In this document: positions 7,697 to 16,483 of the stretch, piece after piece
Position numbering within the stretch: the first letter of the stretch is position 1
Layout of the letters: each line of letters begins with the position of its first letter
Origin: Streptomyces nigrescens
Lineage (GTDB): Bacteria; Actinomycetota; Actinomycetes; Streptomycetales; Streptomycetaceae
Length of the DNA: 64,000 bases
NCBI GenBank assembly: GCA_024349765.1
Contig: AP026074.1
Location: 682,001-746,000, forward strand
Direction: 5' to 3'
Notes under the pieces: model-generated
What the model was told of the DNA's origin: nothing
Database searches by the model: none
Seen by the model: only the letters and a program-made list of their open reading frames with translations
Translations under genes and position numbers: made by a program

Positions 7697-8599
7697 TCAG
7701 TCCGGCAGCCAGTGCAGCTCGTGCGCCAGGTTTTTGGCGACGGCACGGATGCGGCGGTGTAGCGGCGACTGCTCGCGTGGGAGGACCAGGTGGATCGTCA
7801 GGCTGGGCGCGCCCCGCAGCGGTCGCCAGGTGAGACCGGCCGGTTGAGCCGTGGCCGCGGCTTCGCCGGCCGGGGCGAGGGTGACCCCGTCGCGCAGGTC
7901 GCGCTGAGACATGTCGAAAGAGACTGCGGGCGTGTGGAATCGGGGGTGTGGTCGGGCGTCTCGGAACAGTGCGGACAGCTGATCGTGGATCACGGGGTTG
8001 GCCGCACGGTCCGGGAGTCTCAGCGGATACGCGGCCGCGTCGGCGATCTCGATCTCCGGGTGTTCGGCCAGCGGATGGTGCTGCGCCAGCTGGACCCCGA
8101 TGCGCGCACGCCGCAGCAGGAACCGGCGCACGCCACGGCCCGGCTGTTCACCGCGGGTGATCCCGGCATCGATGCGGCCGTCGGCGACCGCGGGGGAGAT
8201 CTCCGGTGTCGCCATCGGGACCGCGCCGACCTCGAGTCCGCTGTTGCCGCGAATCAGCCTGTCCACCAGGGCCGGTGCCGTCTCGGCCCCGGCGCTGAGG
8301 CTGTATCCGATGCGCAGCGTGCCCAGTTCACCGGCCGCCGCGCTCCGGGCGGTGTCCCATGCCCGGTCCAGCGCCGCCAGCGCGGGCGGCGCGGACTCCG
8401 CCAAAGCCGCACCGGCCGTGGTCAATACGACGCTACGCGTGTTGCGGACCAGCAGGGCCGTACCGAGTTCCGCCTCCAATCGGCGCATCCGGGCGCTGAG
8501 TGCGGGCTGTGCGATACCGATCCGTGCGGCCGCGCGGGTGAAGTTCAACTCCTGCGCCAGCACCAGGAAGTACCGCAGGCTCACCGTATCCGGCGCCAC
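7697..8599 (-). CDS. LysR-type transcriptional regulator
   Basis: 300 aa. The N-terminal winged helix is 'SLRYFLVLAQELNFTRAAAR' with 'IAQPALSARMRRLEAELG', followed by an effector domain. I start at the GTG at 8599 (GGGAGG four bases upstream); a longer frame reaches 8674 but adds non-conserved residues. It is divergent from the DUF1330 gene at 8788, with 188 bp between starts, so that gene is a plausible target. Effector unknown. Confidence 0.85.
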   Translation of the reverse strand: MAPDTVSLRYFLVLAQELNFTRAAARIGIAQPALSARMRRLEAELGTALLVRNTRSVVLTTAGAALAESAPPALAALDRAWDTARSAAAGELGTLRIGYSLSAGAETAPALVDRLIRGNSGLEVGAVPMATPEISPAVADGRIDAGITRGEQPGRGVRRFLLRRARIGVQLAQHHPLAEHPEIEIADAAAYPLRLPDRAANPVIHDQLSALFRDARPHPRFHTPAVSFDMSQRDLRDGVTLAPAGEAAATAQPAGLTWRPLRGAPSLTIHLVLPREQSPLHRRIRAVAKNLAHELHWLPD

Positions 8600-8787
8600 G
8601 TGCCCTCCCTGCCGATTGATAACGATCCGTTCTGAGCCTATCCCGTACCGGTCTTTCCCTCGCCCGCGCATCAAGCCCTAACCTGCGCATATGACGGTTC
8701 AACTGACCGCGGTGGCCGTCGCCGGGATCGATCGATCTGAGTGTCAATGCGAAGTCGGACGTGTCCGGCCGAACACAGGAGGTTTCC

Positions 8788-9093
8788 ATGGCTAAGGGCT
8801 ACTGGGTCAGTGTCTACCCCGCCATATCCGACCCTGAGGGGCTGACTGCCTACGACAAGCTGGCCGGTCCGGCTGTCCAGGCTGGGGGCGGGCGCACCCT
8901 GTCCCGGATTCCGTCCCGTGGTGGTCGAGTCGTCGCCCACGAGGCCGGAATCACGCAACGCGTCGTTCTGATCGAGTTCGACAGCTTTGAACAGGCCGTC
9001 GCGGCATACGAGAGCGAGGCATACCAGAAGGCGCTGGTGGCCCTCCCCGACGGCGTCGAGCGCGACTTCCGCATCATCGAAGGCATCGACTGA
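8788..9093 (+). CDS. DUF1330 family protein
   Basis: 101 aa. Compact ferredoxin-like fold of the DUF1330 group: 'AKGYWVSVYPAISDPEGLTA' at the start, central 'RVVAHEAG', and 'VVLIEFDSFEQAVAAYES' with 'YQKAL'. A perfect AGGAGG lies just before the ATG at 8788. Function of the family is unknown; members are often paired with LysR or TetR regulators. Here it is divergent from a LysR gene. Confidence 0.8.
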   Translation: MAKGYWVSVYPAISDPEGLTAYDKLAGPAVQAGGGRTLSRIPSRGGRVVAHEAGITQRVVLIEFDSFEQAVAAYESEAYQKALVALPDGVERDFRIIEGID

Positions 9094-9481
9094 CCGGCGG
9101 GCCCAGCCATCGCTGAGCATCCGTCACCTGATACGCACACGGTGCTGAACGACGACTCACGAGACGAGTGCGAAGCCATGCCCCGTGTCCCAGTTCGTCG
9201 TCGACGTCCTCGACGGCCTGATCCCTGTCGGGCGGATCGAAGAAGCGATGCGACGTCCGGGCCAGCTGGACTGTCTCGCTGACCTCGTCGACGAAACTCA
9301 CCCTCGCCCGAAGCGAACCGCGAACCGCTTCTCACACGACAGATCGGTCCAGCGGACACAAGGCTTCGATGACCAGGGGCGCATCCTGTAGCCCAGGGGC
9401 GCGCCTGGCTGCGCCAGGACGGCGCACTGGAGCCGGCCGCCCTGCTTCGGGGATGGAAGCGCACCGGGTGCCGCCCGAATA
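9094..9481. other. Gap without a convincing gene
   Basis: Short open frames exist on both strands. The best is 9185-9391 (+), with fair GC3 in its first half and 'VVDVLDGLIPVGRIEEAMRR'. It lacks a ribosome-binding site and a recognisable family, and may be a decayed gene. Nothing else is supportable. Confidence 0.3.
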
Positions 9482-9530
9482 TTGGAAGGCTGGGTTTACA
9501 AGGTCACGTTTGGAAGGCTAGCCTTCTAAA
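9482..9530 (+). promoter_or_regulatory. MarR autoregulatory operator and promoter
   Basis: GAAGGCTAGCCTTC at 9513-9526 is a perfect 14-bp palindrome. The half-element TTGGAAGGCT occurs at 9510-9519 and again at 9482-9491 as a direct repeat. The palindrome ends six bases before the marR GTG, so it covers promoter and start. This geometry is typical of MarR autorepression (inference). Confidence 0.65.
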
Positions 9531-9531
9531 C

Positions 9532-9990
9532 GTGAGCGATGTACAGAAGCCGACCGCGCAGGACGCCGCGGTCCGCGAGACCGCCACCCGGTTGCGGGTG
9601 GGTGTCGGGGCGTTCAAGCGGCGCACGCAGGAGAGGCTGTCCGAGGGTGACCTGACCGTGCCGCAGCTGACGGCCTTGTCGCGGCTCGATCGCCTCGGTC
9701 CGTCCACGACCGCTGAGCTGGCCCGACGCGAGCAGATCACCCCGCAGGCGATGGGGGCCACGATCGCGAGCCTTGAGAAGCGTGATCTGGTCGTGCGACG
9801 GCCGGATTCCGGCGACGGGCGCCGCGCGATCCTGAGCCTGACCCCGGCGGGCCGAGCTGCGGTCCGTTCGGGCCGCAGCGCCATCGTCGATCAGGTCGCC
9901 GGCGTGCTGGCCGAGTCGTTCACCAGCGAAGAGATCGCGACCCTCGATGCCGCCGCCCGGTTGATCGAACGTCTCGCCCAGCTCCTGTGA
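9532..9990 (+). CDS. MarR family transcriptional regulator
   Basis: 152 aa. The winged helix-turn-helix spans about residues 40-105, with 'LTVPQLTALSRLDRLGPSTT', 'EQITPQAMGATIASLEKRDL' and the wing 'RRPDSGDGRRAILSLT'. GTG start at 9532 immediately after the operator, so the mRNA is likely leaderless or nearly so. It lies 22 bp upstream of an MFS transporter in the same direction, the classic repressor-efflux pair. The ligand is presumably a transported toxic compound. Confidence 0.9.
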   Translation: MSDVQKPTAQDAAVRETATRLRVGVGAFKRRTQERLSEGDLTVPQLTALSRLDRLGPSTTAELARREQITPQAMGATIASLEKRDLVVRRPDSGDGRRAILSLTPAGRAAVRSGRSAIVDQVAGVLAESFTSEEIATLDAAARLIERLAQLL

Positions 9991-10012
9991 GCACGACGTA
10001 CTGGAGATCCCG

Positions 10013-11443
10013 ATGCCCCCTTCCCGGCCCTCGACCAGTGACCCGGCGGTGATCGAGACGTCGCGCGATCATCCGTTCTCGTGGCGGTTCGCCACTCCGT
10101 TGTTCATCGGTTCGGCGCTCAACCCCATCAACAGCTCCCTGGTCGCCACCGCTCTCGTGCCGATCGCCGACGGGCTGGGCGTCTCGATCGGGCAGACCGC
10201 CGCACTGGTCACGGCCCTGTACCTGGCCAGCGCGATCGCGCAACCCACCGCGGGCAAGGCCGCCGAAGTATTGGGGCCACGGCGCGTGTTCCTCACCGGC
10301 ATCGGGCTGGTCATCGTCGGAGGACTCGTCGGCGGCTTCGCCCAGGACCTCCTCACGCTGTTGATCAGCCGGGTGCTGCTCGGCCTGGGCACCTCGTGCG
10401 CCTATCCGACGGCCATGCTGCTGATCCGCCGACGCGCACGGGACGCGGGCCTGGAGAAGCCACCGGGCGCAGTCCTGGGTGGTCTGCAGATCGCCGGTAT
10501 CGCCACCGCCTCGCTCGGGCTGCCCCTCGGTGGGGTGCTGGTGGGCGCGCTGGGCTGGCGAGCAGTCTTCTTCATCAACGTCCCGGTCGCCCTGGTCGCC
10601 CTGGTCGCGACGCTGTGCTGGGTTTCCTCCGATGACCCGCTGGACCGTACCCTCAGCGCCCGCGGCATCGCAGCCGGTCTGGACGTCATCGGCATAGCCG
10701 GCTTCGCCGCGGCGATGATCGCGCTGCTGCTGTTCCTGTTCGGCCTGCCCACCGCGCACTGGTACCTCCTGACGATCTCTGTTGCGCTGTGGATCGCCCT
10801 GGTGCGGTGGGAACTGCGCGCCCGCACGCCGTTCCTCGACTTCCGCCTGCTCGCCGGCAACCGAGCCCTGACCAGCACCTACCTTCGCTTCGGACTGGTC
10901 CTGCTCTGCGTCTACGTCGTGCTCTACGGCGTCACGCAGTGGGTCCAGACAGTCCGGGGCCTGTCCGAGACCGAAGCCGGACTGCTGCTGTTGCCCATGA
11001 CCCTCGTGTCCGGCCTGGTGATCTCGCCCGTCTCGCGGCGCAACCTCGTCCGCGGTCCGGTCATCGCCGCAGGTCTGGCCTGCCTGATCGGCTCAGCCGG
11101 CGTGCTGCTGCTCGGTACCGCGGCCTGGATCGGCTGGGTCGTGGTGGTCACCCTCGTCTTCGGCATCGCCATGGGAACGGCCGCGGCCGGCAACCAGACC
11201 GCCCTCTACCTCCAGGCGCCCGCCGAACAACTCGGCACCGCCTCGGGTCTGTTGCGCACCTTCGGCTACCTTGGCTCGATCGCCGCCTCCGCCCTCACCG
11301 GCGTCGTCTTCCACACCCAGGTCTCGGACCACGGGATGCACCTGGTTGCCTGGATCATGGTGGGAATCAGCGTCGTCCTGGTCGTGATGACCGTTGCCGA
11401 CCGCACCCTGCGCACCCGAATCTCCCAGGCACCGAACCACTGA
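10013..11443 (+). CDS. MFS drug-efflux-type transporter
   Basis: 476 aa with about 14 hydrophobic segments, which places it with the DHA2-like proton/drug antiporters. 'LDFRLLAGNRALTSTYLRF' mid-protein and 'GPRRVFLTGIGLVIVGGLVG' after TM2-3 fit the family. The ATG at 10013 follows CTGGAG. It is cotranscribed with marR (22 bp gap). It probably exports the compound that relieves MarR repression; the substrate cannot be read from the sequence. Confidence 0.88.
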   Translation: MPPSRPSTSDPAVIETSRDHPFSWRFATPLFIGSALNPINSSLVATALVPIADGLGVSIGQTAALVTALYLASAIAQPTAGKAAEVLGPRRVFLTGIGLVIVGGLVGGFAQDLLTLLISRVLLGLGTSCAYPTAMLLIRRRARDAGLEKPPGAVLGGLQIAGIATASLGLPLGGVLVGALGWRAVFFINVPVALVALVATLCWVSSDDPLDRTLSARGIAAGLDVIGIAGFAAAMIALLLFLFGLPTAHWYLLTISVALWIALVRWELRARTPFLDFRLLAGNRALTSTYLRFGLVLLCVYVVLYGVTQWVQTVRGLSETEAGLLLLPMTLVSGLVISPVSRRNLVRGPVIAAGLACLIGSAGVLLLGTAAWIGWVVVVTLVFGIAMGTAAAGNQTALYLQAPAEQLGTASGLLRTFGYLGSIAASALTGVVFHTQVSDHGMHLVAWIMVGISVVLVVMTVADRTLRTRISQAPNH

Positions 11444-11537
11444 CCGACCTGCAAGAACCCCATCGCCGACGGCATCGTGGAGGGGGCTTTGCGCGAGGCA
11501 CCTCGCCCACCGGGCGAGTGAGGTAGCAGGGGCGGGG

Positions 11538-11777
11538 TCAGCCGGGAACGATCAGATCGATCCCGTAGGCCGTGACCGTGAGGCAGGCGGCGAAGCACAG
11601 CACGGCCGTGACAGCTGCCACCTTCTGGTGTCGACCCGAGGGCGTGTCGGGGGCGGGCTCCCCGTGTCCGGCGCGGGCCCACGCCGCCAGGCCGAGCGAG
11701 AACATCACGACGACCACCACGGTGATGCCGAGGCTGACTCCGAAGACCCCGGCCAGAGTGCCCCAGTCGATGTCCAT
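11538..11777 (-). CDS. Small two-TM membrane protein downstream of pit
   Basis: 79 aa with hydrophobic helices at about residues 9-31 and 52-75 joined by a charged, His/Arg-containing loop. It lies 59 bp after the pit gene on the same strand, with GGAGG before its ATG (11777). Unknown family; the position suggests an accessory subunit of phosphate uptake, but that is inference only. Confidence 0.65.
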   Translation of the reverse strand: MDIDWGTLAGVFGVSLGITVVVVVMFSLGLAAWARAGHGEPAPDTPSGRHQKVAAVTAVLCFAACLTVTAYGIDLIVPG

Positions 11778-11836
11778 CCCGTTTCTCCCTCCTTTGCCTC
11801 TTCCTCGGCGACGGCTCGGCCGCTGGTCGGGCCGGT

Positions 11837-12976
11837 TCAGGCGGCCGACCTGGCAGTGGGCTTCGTAGCGCTTGCCGGCATCTCATTGACGTTCTCCGGG
11901 TTCACCGGGCGGCGGCGGGAGAGCACGTAGAAAGCCGCCGCGGCGGTCAGGGCGACACCCGCCACCAGGGCCACCCCCAGGTCGCCCCGACCGGCCACCC
12001 ACGCTGCCATGCCTCCCACGGCGGCCGCGGCCGGCAGTGTCAGCAGCCAGGACACCGCGATCCGCCCTGCGATGCCCCAGCGCACGTGTGCCAGCCTGCG
12101 GCCCAGTCCCGCGCCGAGGATGCTGCCTGTGCACACCTGGGTGGTCGACAGCGCGAAACCCATGTGCGACGAGGCAAGGATCACCGCGGTCGCGCTGGTC
12201 TCGGCGGCGAAGCCCTGCGGGGCCTGGATGTCGGTGAGTCCTTTGCCCATGGTCCGGATGATCCGCCAGCCGCCGACGTATGTGCCCAGGGCGATCGCCA
12301 GCCCCGCACTCAGCACCACCCACCAGGGCGGCCCCGCGCCATGGCTGAGCACTCCGCTCGAGATGAGCGCCAGGGTGATGACCCCCATCGTCTTCTGCGC
12401 GTCATTGGTGCCGTGCGCCAGTGCCACCAAGGACGCCGACCCGACCTGTCCGGCACGGAACCCCTTCCCGACAGTGCGTGCCGAGGTCCTCCTGGTGATC
12501 ACATAGGCGAGGTAGGTGGCCAACAGCGCTACCACGCAGGCCACCAACGGTGAGGCCACCGCAGGGATCACGATCTTCTCGATGATCGCGCCGAAGCGCA
12601 CCGCGGAACCCCCGGCCCCCACCCAGACCGCCCCGATCAGCCCGCCGAACAGTGCGTGGGACGAGCTGGAGGGCAGTCCGAGGAGCCAGGTGACCAGATT
12701 CCACAGGATCGCCCCGATCAGCCCGGCGAAGATCATCACCAGGGACACTTCGCTGTCTTGGACGATGCCGCCCGAGATCGTCTTGGCCACCTCCGTGGAG
12801 AGGAAGGCTCCGGCCAGATTGAGCAGACCCGCGACGGCGACGGCGACCCGGGGGCTCAGTGCCCCGGTGGCGATGGAGGTGGCCATCGAGTTGGCGGTGT
12901 CGTGAAACCCGTTGGTGAAGTCGAAGGCCAGGGCGGTGAGGATCACGGCCACGAGCAGGAAGGAAACAGATGCCAT
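11837..12976 (-). CDS. pit: Pit-type low-affinity inorganic phosphate transporter
   Basis: 379 aa polytopic membrane protein of the PiT family (metal-phosphate:H+ symport). The two inverted signature repeats are visible: 'DFTNGFHDTANSMATSIATG' near residues 19-38 and 'ALAHGTNDAQKTMGVI' mid-protein. The mid-protein loop also has 'GLPSSSSHALFGGLIG'. ATG at 12976 with GGAGG upstream; longer in-frame extension to 13213 adds an Arg/Pro-rich non-membrane stretch and is rejected. No divergent phoU-like gene is seen. Confidence 0.92.
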   Translation of the reverse strand: MASVSFLLVAVILTALAFDFTNGFHDTANSMATSIATGALSPRVAVAVAGLLNLAGAFLSTEVAKTISGGIVQDSEVSLVMIFAGLIGAILWNLVTWLLGLPSSSSHALFGGLIGAVWVGAGGSAVRFGAIIEKIVIPAVASPLVACVVALLATYLAYVITRRTSARTVGKGFRAGQVGSASLVALAHGTNDAQKTMGVITLALISSGVLSHGAGPPWWVVLSAGLAIALGTYVGGWRIIRTMGKGLTDIQAPQGFAAETSATAVILASSHMGFALSTTQVCTGSILGAGLGRRLAHVRWGIAGRIAVSWLLTLPAAAAVGGMAAWVAGRGDLGVALVAGVALTAAAAFYVLSRRRPVNPENVNEMPASATKPTARSAA

Positions 12977-13539
12977 CCCGGTCCTCCACGTCGAGGGCGG
13001 TCTGGCCGCGCGAGCCCACCGTGCCATGCGGGCGAACTGCCGGTCCCCTCCTACGCTAAGTGCCGCTCCGGATCGCTGCCAATGCGACGACGCGGGCCGG
13101 TCCGGCGGCCGGCGGCGCTCAGGTGCCGTGCCTGTCCCAGCGACTCGATATTTTCGCCAAGGAGAGCACCCCAGGAGAGCCCGGATCGAAATGGAACCGG
13201 ACCCGCACGTCATGTCGTCGGCTTCGGCACTCGAGATGCGAGATGCGACTCATAGGTGATCACTGGCCTGAAGCGGGACGACGAGGACCTGTCCGGTGGA
13301 TCAAGCTGGGCTCAGTCTTCGGGAAGCCGCGCCACCAAAGGACTGCGGAGCGCCTCTGTCGGATCAGACGGCGATTGGCTCGCGTCCAGCAGGCCCCTGA
13401 GCGCCGGCAAAGGTGCTCTGCGGACAACTGTGGCGGGAAGCCCTCGACCGCCCTTGCCGGGTGGCCTGCGCAGATCGGAGGGACGACACGGGGCCGGACC
13501 TGCCTGGGAGCGCAGCGTCATGGACTTGGGGAAGTTGAA
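12977..13539. other. Intergenic gap, nothing convincing
   Basis: About 560 bp upstream of pit. Open frames on the plus strand are low in family-like character and lack ribosome-binding sites. The pit promoter must lie here. I see no strong repeat or hairpin. Confidence 0.4.
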
Positions 13540-13992
13540 TTACTCGGGACCGGAGTCGGTGCGGGCGAAAATACCTTCCAGCATTCCGGTGGCCTGCCCG
13601 ACCTCGATCAGATAGCCATCAGGATCGCGCAGGTAGCAGCGGACCTCGGCACGCCGGTCGATCGGCGGCGTCAGGAACTCCGCTCCTTTCGCGCTCCATT
13701 GGGCGTAGCAATCCTCGATGTCGGCGACCCGAAGGTTCATGAAGCTGGAGACGGTGTGCGGTTCGCTGGGTGGGACCAGTGTCACGTCGGGCTTGTCCGG
13801 GGTCGGGCCTCCACCCGGGTTCATGATGATCCAACTGTTGGCGAGCCGCACGATGCAAGGATTCTCGTCCAGGACGACCTGCCCGCCGAGCACCTCGCTG
13901 TAGAAGCGGCGCGAACGTGCCACATCACGCACCGTCAAGAAATGCGTCATCAGAAGCCCCTCATTCGGGGCCGGAATGCCGTCGTTGTCCAT
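13540..13992 (-). CDS. VOC/glyoxalase-fold family protein
   Basis: 150 aa. It starts 'MDNDGIPAPNEGLLMTHFL' and contains 'VRDVARSRRFYSEVLGGQVV', then 'NSWIIMNPGGGPTPDKPDV' and 'CYLRDPDGYLIEVGQAT' near the C-terminus. The RDPDGYLIEVGQ strand carries the metal-ligand Glu of the fold. I prefer the ATG at 13992 over the one 14 codons later because the 'P-x-EGLL-THFL' segment is conserved in relatives I know. It is probably a resistance or dioxygenase-like protein of unknown substrate. Confidence 0.8.
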   Translation of the reverse strand: MDNDGIPAPNEGLLMTHFLTVRDVARSRRFYSEVLGGQVVLDENPCIVRLANSWIIMNPGGGPTPDKPDVTLVPPSEPHTVSSFMNLRVADIEDCYAQWSAKGAEFLTPPIDRRAEVRCYLRDPDGYLIEVGQATGMLEGIFARTDSGPE

Positions 13993-14639
13993 CTCTGGCC
14001 TTTCTCCGCCGACCGCGATACCCGGCGCACCAATTCCACAAGCCCAACGCCGCCGAGGCGCTACATCGCGGCGGCGCCGTTGCGCCACTGCAGCCCGGTG
14101 CCGTCCAGGGAGCCGTTTCCATTGGTCGGGCTGTGCCGGTTGACGGAGGCGCCGCGGTAGGGCGTCTCGGCATCCCTCGGGCGACACTCGTGCAGCGGCG
14201 ACGGCGGGACCGGCGGCGGCGCACCCGCTCACCGGGACGGAGAGAAGCCGAAGGCAATCGGCGCCTTGGCGATGGCATTGGGCCCCGTGGCGGCGCTTCC
14301 TTCGCGGATGGCCTCCGCCTTCCATGTCATCGCGCCACGGTGCCCGCTGCAACCCGTGGGCGCCCGGCCAGAGCCCGGGCGCCCTTTCCGTACTCGACCT
14401 GGAACGACTCCTGCAATGCATCGTGTGGCTGGTGCCGAACCCGTTCTTCGTCATCACCGGCCGCAGCTGACTTCGGTGGGCCGGCCAGGGCACGTTGCGA
14501 AAGGTGCGTCGGATGGCTGGTCCGCAGCGGTTGATCTCGATGACACACGGCGCTTGGGGCCTCAAGGCGCCTTGACAGCTCCTGGGATTCCGCGCCGGGA
14601 GACGTGACGTCTCGCTGTCAGTGTCGTCGAGTAAGTTCT
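13993..14639. other. Gap with coding scraps
   Basis: Two high-GC3 scraps look like decayed gene ends. Minus strand 14230-14061 gives a frame ending in 'GNGSLDGTGLQWRNGAAAM' with no start. Plus strand about 14335-14470 ends 'LDLERLLQCIVWLVPNPFF' then 'VITGRS' and a stop. Neither has a start, ribosome-binding site or recognised family. Confidence 0.25.
14358..14384 (+). terminator. GC-rich hairpin followed by a short T-run
   Basis: GGGCGCCCGG (14358-14367) pairs perfectly with CCGGGCGCCC (14375-14384) around a 7-nt loop, then TTT. It could be a rho-independent terminator, but it also overlaps the plus-strand coding scrap, so it may be a chance palindrome in old coding DNA. Confidence 0.35.
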
Positions 14640-14672
14640 GTCCGTTCGGCCTGACAGGCGGGCCGAACGGAC
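14640..14672 (+). promoter_or_regulatory. Perfect 12-bp stem-loop just upstream of a start codon
   Basis: GTCCGTTCGGCC (14640-14651) and GGCCGAACGGAC (14661-14672) form a perfect stem with a 9-nt loop. It ends 16 bp before the GTG of the next gene, so it lies in its leader or overlaps its promoter. It could be an operator, attenuator or translational control element; it may also be a terminator for upstream transcription. Confidence 0.5.
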
Positions 14673-14688
14673 TGAAGGGCTCGTCGCT

Positions 14689-15186
14689 GTGAGCATCCAC
14701 CTACACCTTCGTGCCGTCGCGGAGTCCGAGATCCGGGACGACCACACCTGGCTCGCGGCGTTTATGTGGGCGGCTTGGGACGACCACCCCGAGGAGTACG
14801 CAGCGGGTATCGCCGACTCGATCGACAAGGTCTGGGACGCTGTCAATGACCTCTACGCCGCTGCCGATGTCCTCGAAGCGGACGCCGGCAAGCTGTGGAC
14901 GCTGCCGATCTACGGCGGTCGCCCCGTGGCACACAGCGCCGAAGCCGACCCCTCGAACCCGCCCCTGATGATTCTGGAGCCGGCCGGGGTGTCACAGGCA
15001 GCAGAGTTCCTTGCGAGCGTCTCTTTCGAAGAGCTGTGGAACGTCGCCAGTGCCAAGCTTCGCCGCTACGGCCAAGACGAGGCACAGGCCAGGCAGGAGT
15101 TCCTCGACCATCACAGGGACCTCGTGGGGTTCTACGAGCGAGCGGCTGCAGTAGGCCACGCCGTAGTCAAGGCGGTGTGGGCTTGA
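14689..15186 (+). CDS. DUF1877-like protein
   Basis: 165 aa, acidic. The layout resembles DUF1877: 'MSIHLHLRAVAESEIRDD' at the start, an 'SIDKVWDAVNDLY' helix, a central 'LWTLPIYGGRPV', and a C-terminal 'DLVGFYERAAAVGHAVVKAV' helix pair. Function unknown; such proteins are often in accessory DNA. GTG at 14689 is just downstream of a strong hairpin. GC3 is a little lower than in neighbours. Confidence 0.65.
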   Translation: MSIHLHLRAVAESEIRDDHTWLAAFMWAAWDDHPEEYAAGIADSIDKVWDAVNDLYAAADVLEADAGKLWTLPIYGGRPVAHSAEADPSNPPLMILEPAGVSQAAEFLASVSFEELWNVASAKLRRYGQDEAQARQEFLDHHRDLVGFYERAAAVGHAVVKAVWA

Positions 15187-15204
15187 GACGCGGTCACGTG
15201 CCGG

Positions 15205-15305
15205 TTACAGGCATTCGTTGATGACGGCGGCCTGCACGGTTGCTTCGTAGCGCATGGCGAGTTCGACGTACCGGGTGGCGACGGCAGGGTGGCGTTGGAG
15301 CGGTA
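15205..15305 (-). pseudogene. C-terminal remnant of a DDE transposase (IS5-like)
   Basis: Minus-strand reading ends 'QRHPAVATRYVELAMRYEAT' then 'VQAAVINECL' and TAA at 15207-15205. The pattern 'VATRYxxLAxRYEATVxxAxINxxL' is the usual C-terminus of Streptomyces DDE transposases. Only about 33 codons remain, and the sequence beyond 15305 belongs to a plus-strand pseudogene, so this is a relic of an insertion that truncated its neighbour. Confidence 0.55.
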
Positions 15306-15676
15306 CCCCGCCGGCTGGGAGGCCCCCGACCCTGACCGGATCGCCGAACTTCACACGCCGGCTCAGTGTTCCACCTGCACTCGGGCCAGGCTCCTGTGCG
15401 GGGGCGGGCGGCGATCCGGGAGGCGGTGGCCCAAATGTTCTCGCTCGTACCGGACTTGACCTTCACGTTCGTCTCGCTACGCACCGGCGAGGACTTCTGG
15501 GTCGTCCAGTGGAAGCTGTCTGGGACGTCCGTGTCCGGTGCTGCCGTGGACGTGGACCTGGCGGACTTCGTCCTGGTCGACAACGGTGCCGTGCGGGAAA
15601 GCATTCCTACGTGGACGGGGTGGCGATGCAGGCTGCCCTGGCGTCCCCCGCGGCGCCTGGCGCGGAGAACCACTGA
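15306..15676 (+). pseudogene. Truncated, frameshifted SnoaL/NTF2-like protein
   Basis: The coding signal crosses three frames: 'WEAPDPDRIAELHTP', then after a one-base loss near 15365 'VFHLHSGQAPVRGRAAIREA' through 'VDLADFVLVDNGAVRES', then after about 15600 'YVDGVAMQAALASPAAP' and a stop. Joined, these give a normal SnoaL-like (NTF2-fold) domain. The 5' end abuts a transposase relic. Two frameshifts and a missing start make a functional product unlikely. Confidence 0.6.
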
Positions 15677-15973
15677 GACGTGGCACGCGAAAGTGGCACG
15701 CGAAGGGGGCCCCTGGGGCGCGGTGATCCGTTGGTGGGCGCGCGTTCCCCAGGAGCTTCCTGTTCGTGCGCCTGCCAACCGTCGACGTGCCGGCCCACGC
15801 TCCACCCCCCGGCCGCGGAGAGCACTCACCACACCAGTTCCGGCCCAGAGCCGTCCTCACCGACCACCGGGACCGCCCACCCGGGATTCAGAGCAAACTG
15901 AGAGCTCCGCATTGCCCGGCTGGCGCGCCCTTTCGATCTATCTTGTCCTCACCCGCCGGAGGAGGATCTGCCG

Positions 15974-16483
15974 ATGAGCTTGATCAACGGTCTGCCCGCG
16001 CACGTTCTGCTCGTGCATTTCGTCGTCGTGTTCGTTCCCCTGACCGCGCTCGCATTGGTGGCCTGTGCGATCTGGCCGGCCGTGGCGCAGCGCATCGGCA
16101 TCGCATTGCCGCTGTTCGCGCTGGTCACGTTCGCGAGTGTGCCGCTGACCACCAATGCCGGGGAGTGGCTGGAGGGGCACGTCGACAGCAATGCACTGGT
16201 TCGCCGGCACACCGAACTCGGCGACGGCCTGCTTCCCTGGGCGGCGGGTCTGTTCGTCCTGGCGGTCGCCGTCTGGTGGGTGGCCCGCCGCAACGCCGCG
16301 GCCGGGACCTCGCGCAGCGCACGCCGGTCGCTCGCGCCGGCTCGCATCGCGGCTGTGCTCCTGTCGCTCGTCGTGGCCACGGGAGCCGTCGTGGACGTTT
16401 ACCGCATCGGAGACTCCGGGGCGAAGGCCGCCTGGCACGACGGCTTCTCCAAGACGGCGTCGGGTGACGGGGGCGATCACTGA
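15974..16483 (+). CDS. DUF2231-like four-helix membrane protein
   Basis: 169 aa. 'INGLPAHVLLVHFVVVFVPL' at the N-terminus is the DUF2231 hallmark (Pro-x-H and H in TM1). Three further hydrophobic helices follow at about residues 42-60, 88-105 and 118-140. CCGGAGGAGG lies 8 bp before the ATG. Family function is unknown; membership in redox or heme-related membrane systems has been suggested from the His residues. It stands alone between pseudogenes and the SARP gene. Confidence 0.75.
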   Translation: MSLINGLPAHVLLVHFVVVFVPLTALALVACAIWPAVAQRIGIALPLFALVTFASVPLTTNAGEWLEGHVDSNALVRRHTELGDGLLPWAAGLFVLAVAVWWVARRNAAAGTSRSARRSLAPARIAAVLLSLVVATGAVVDVYRIGDSGAKAAWHDGFSKTASGDGGDH

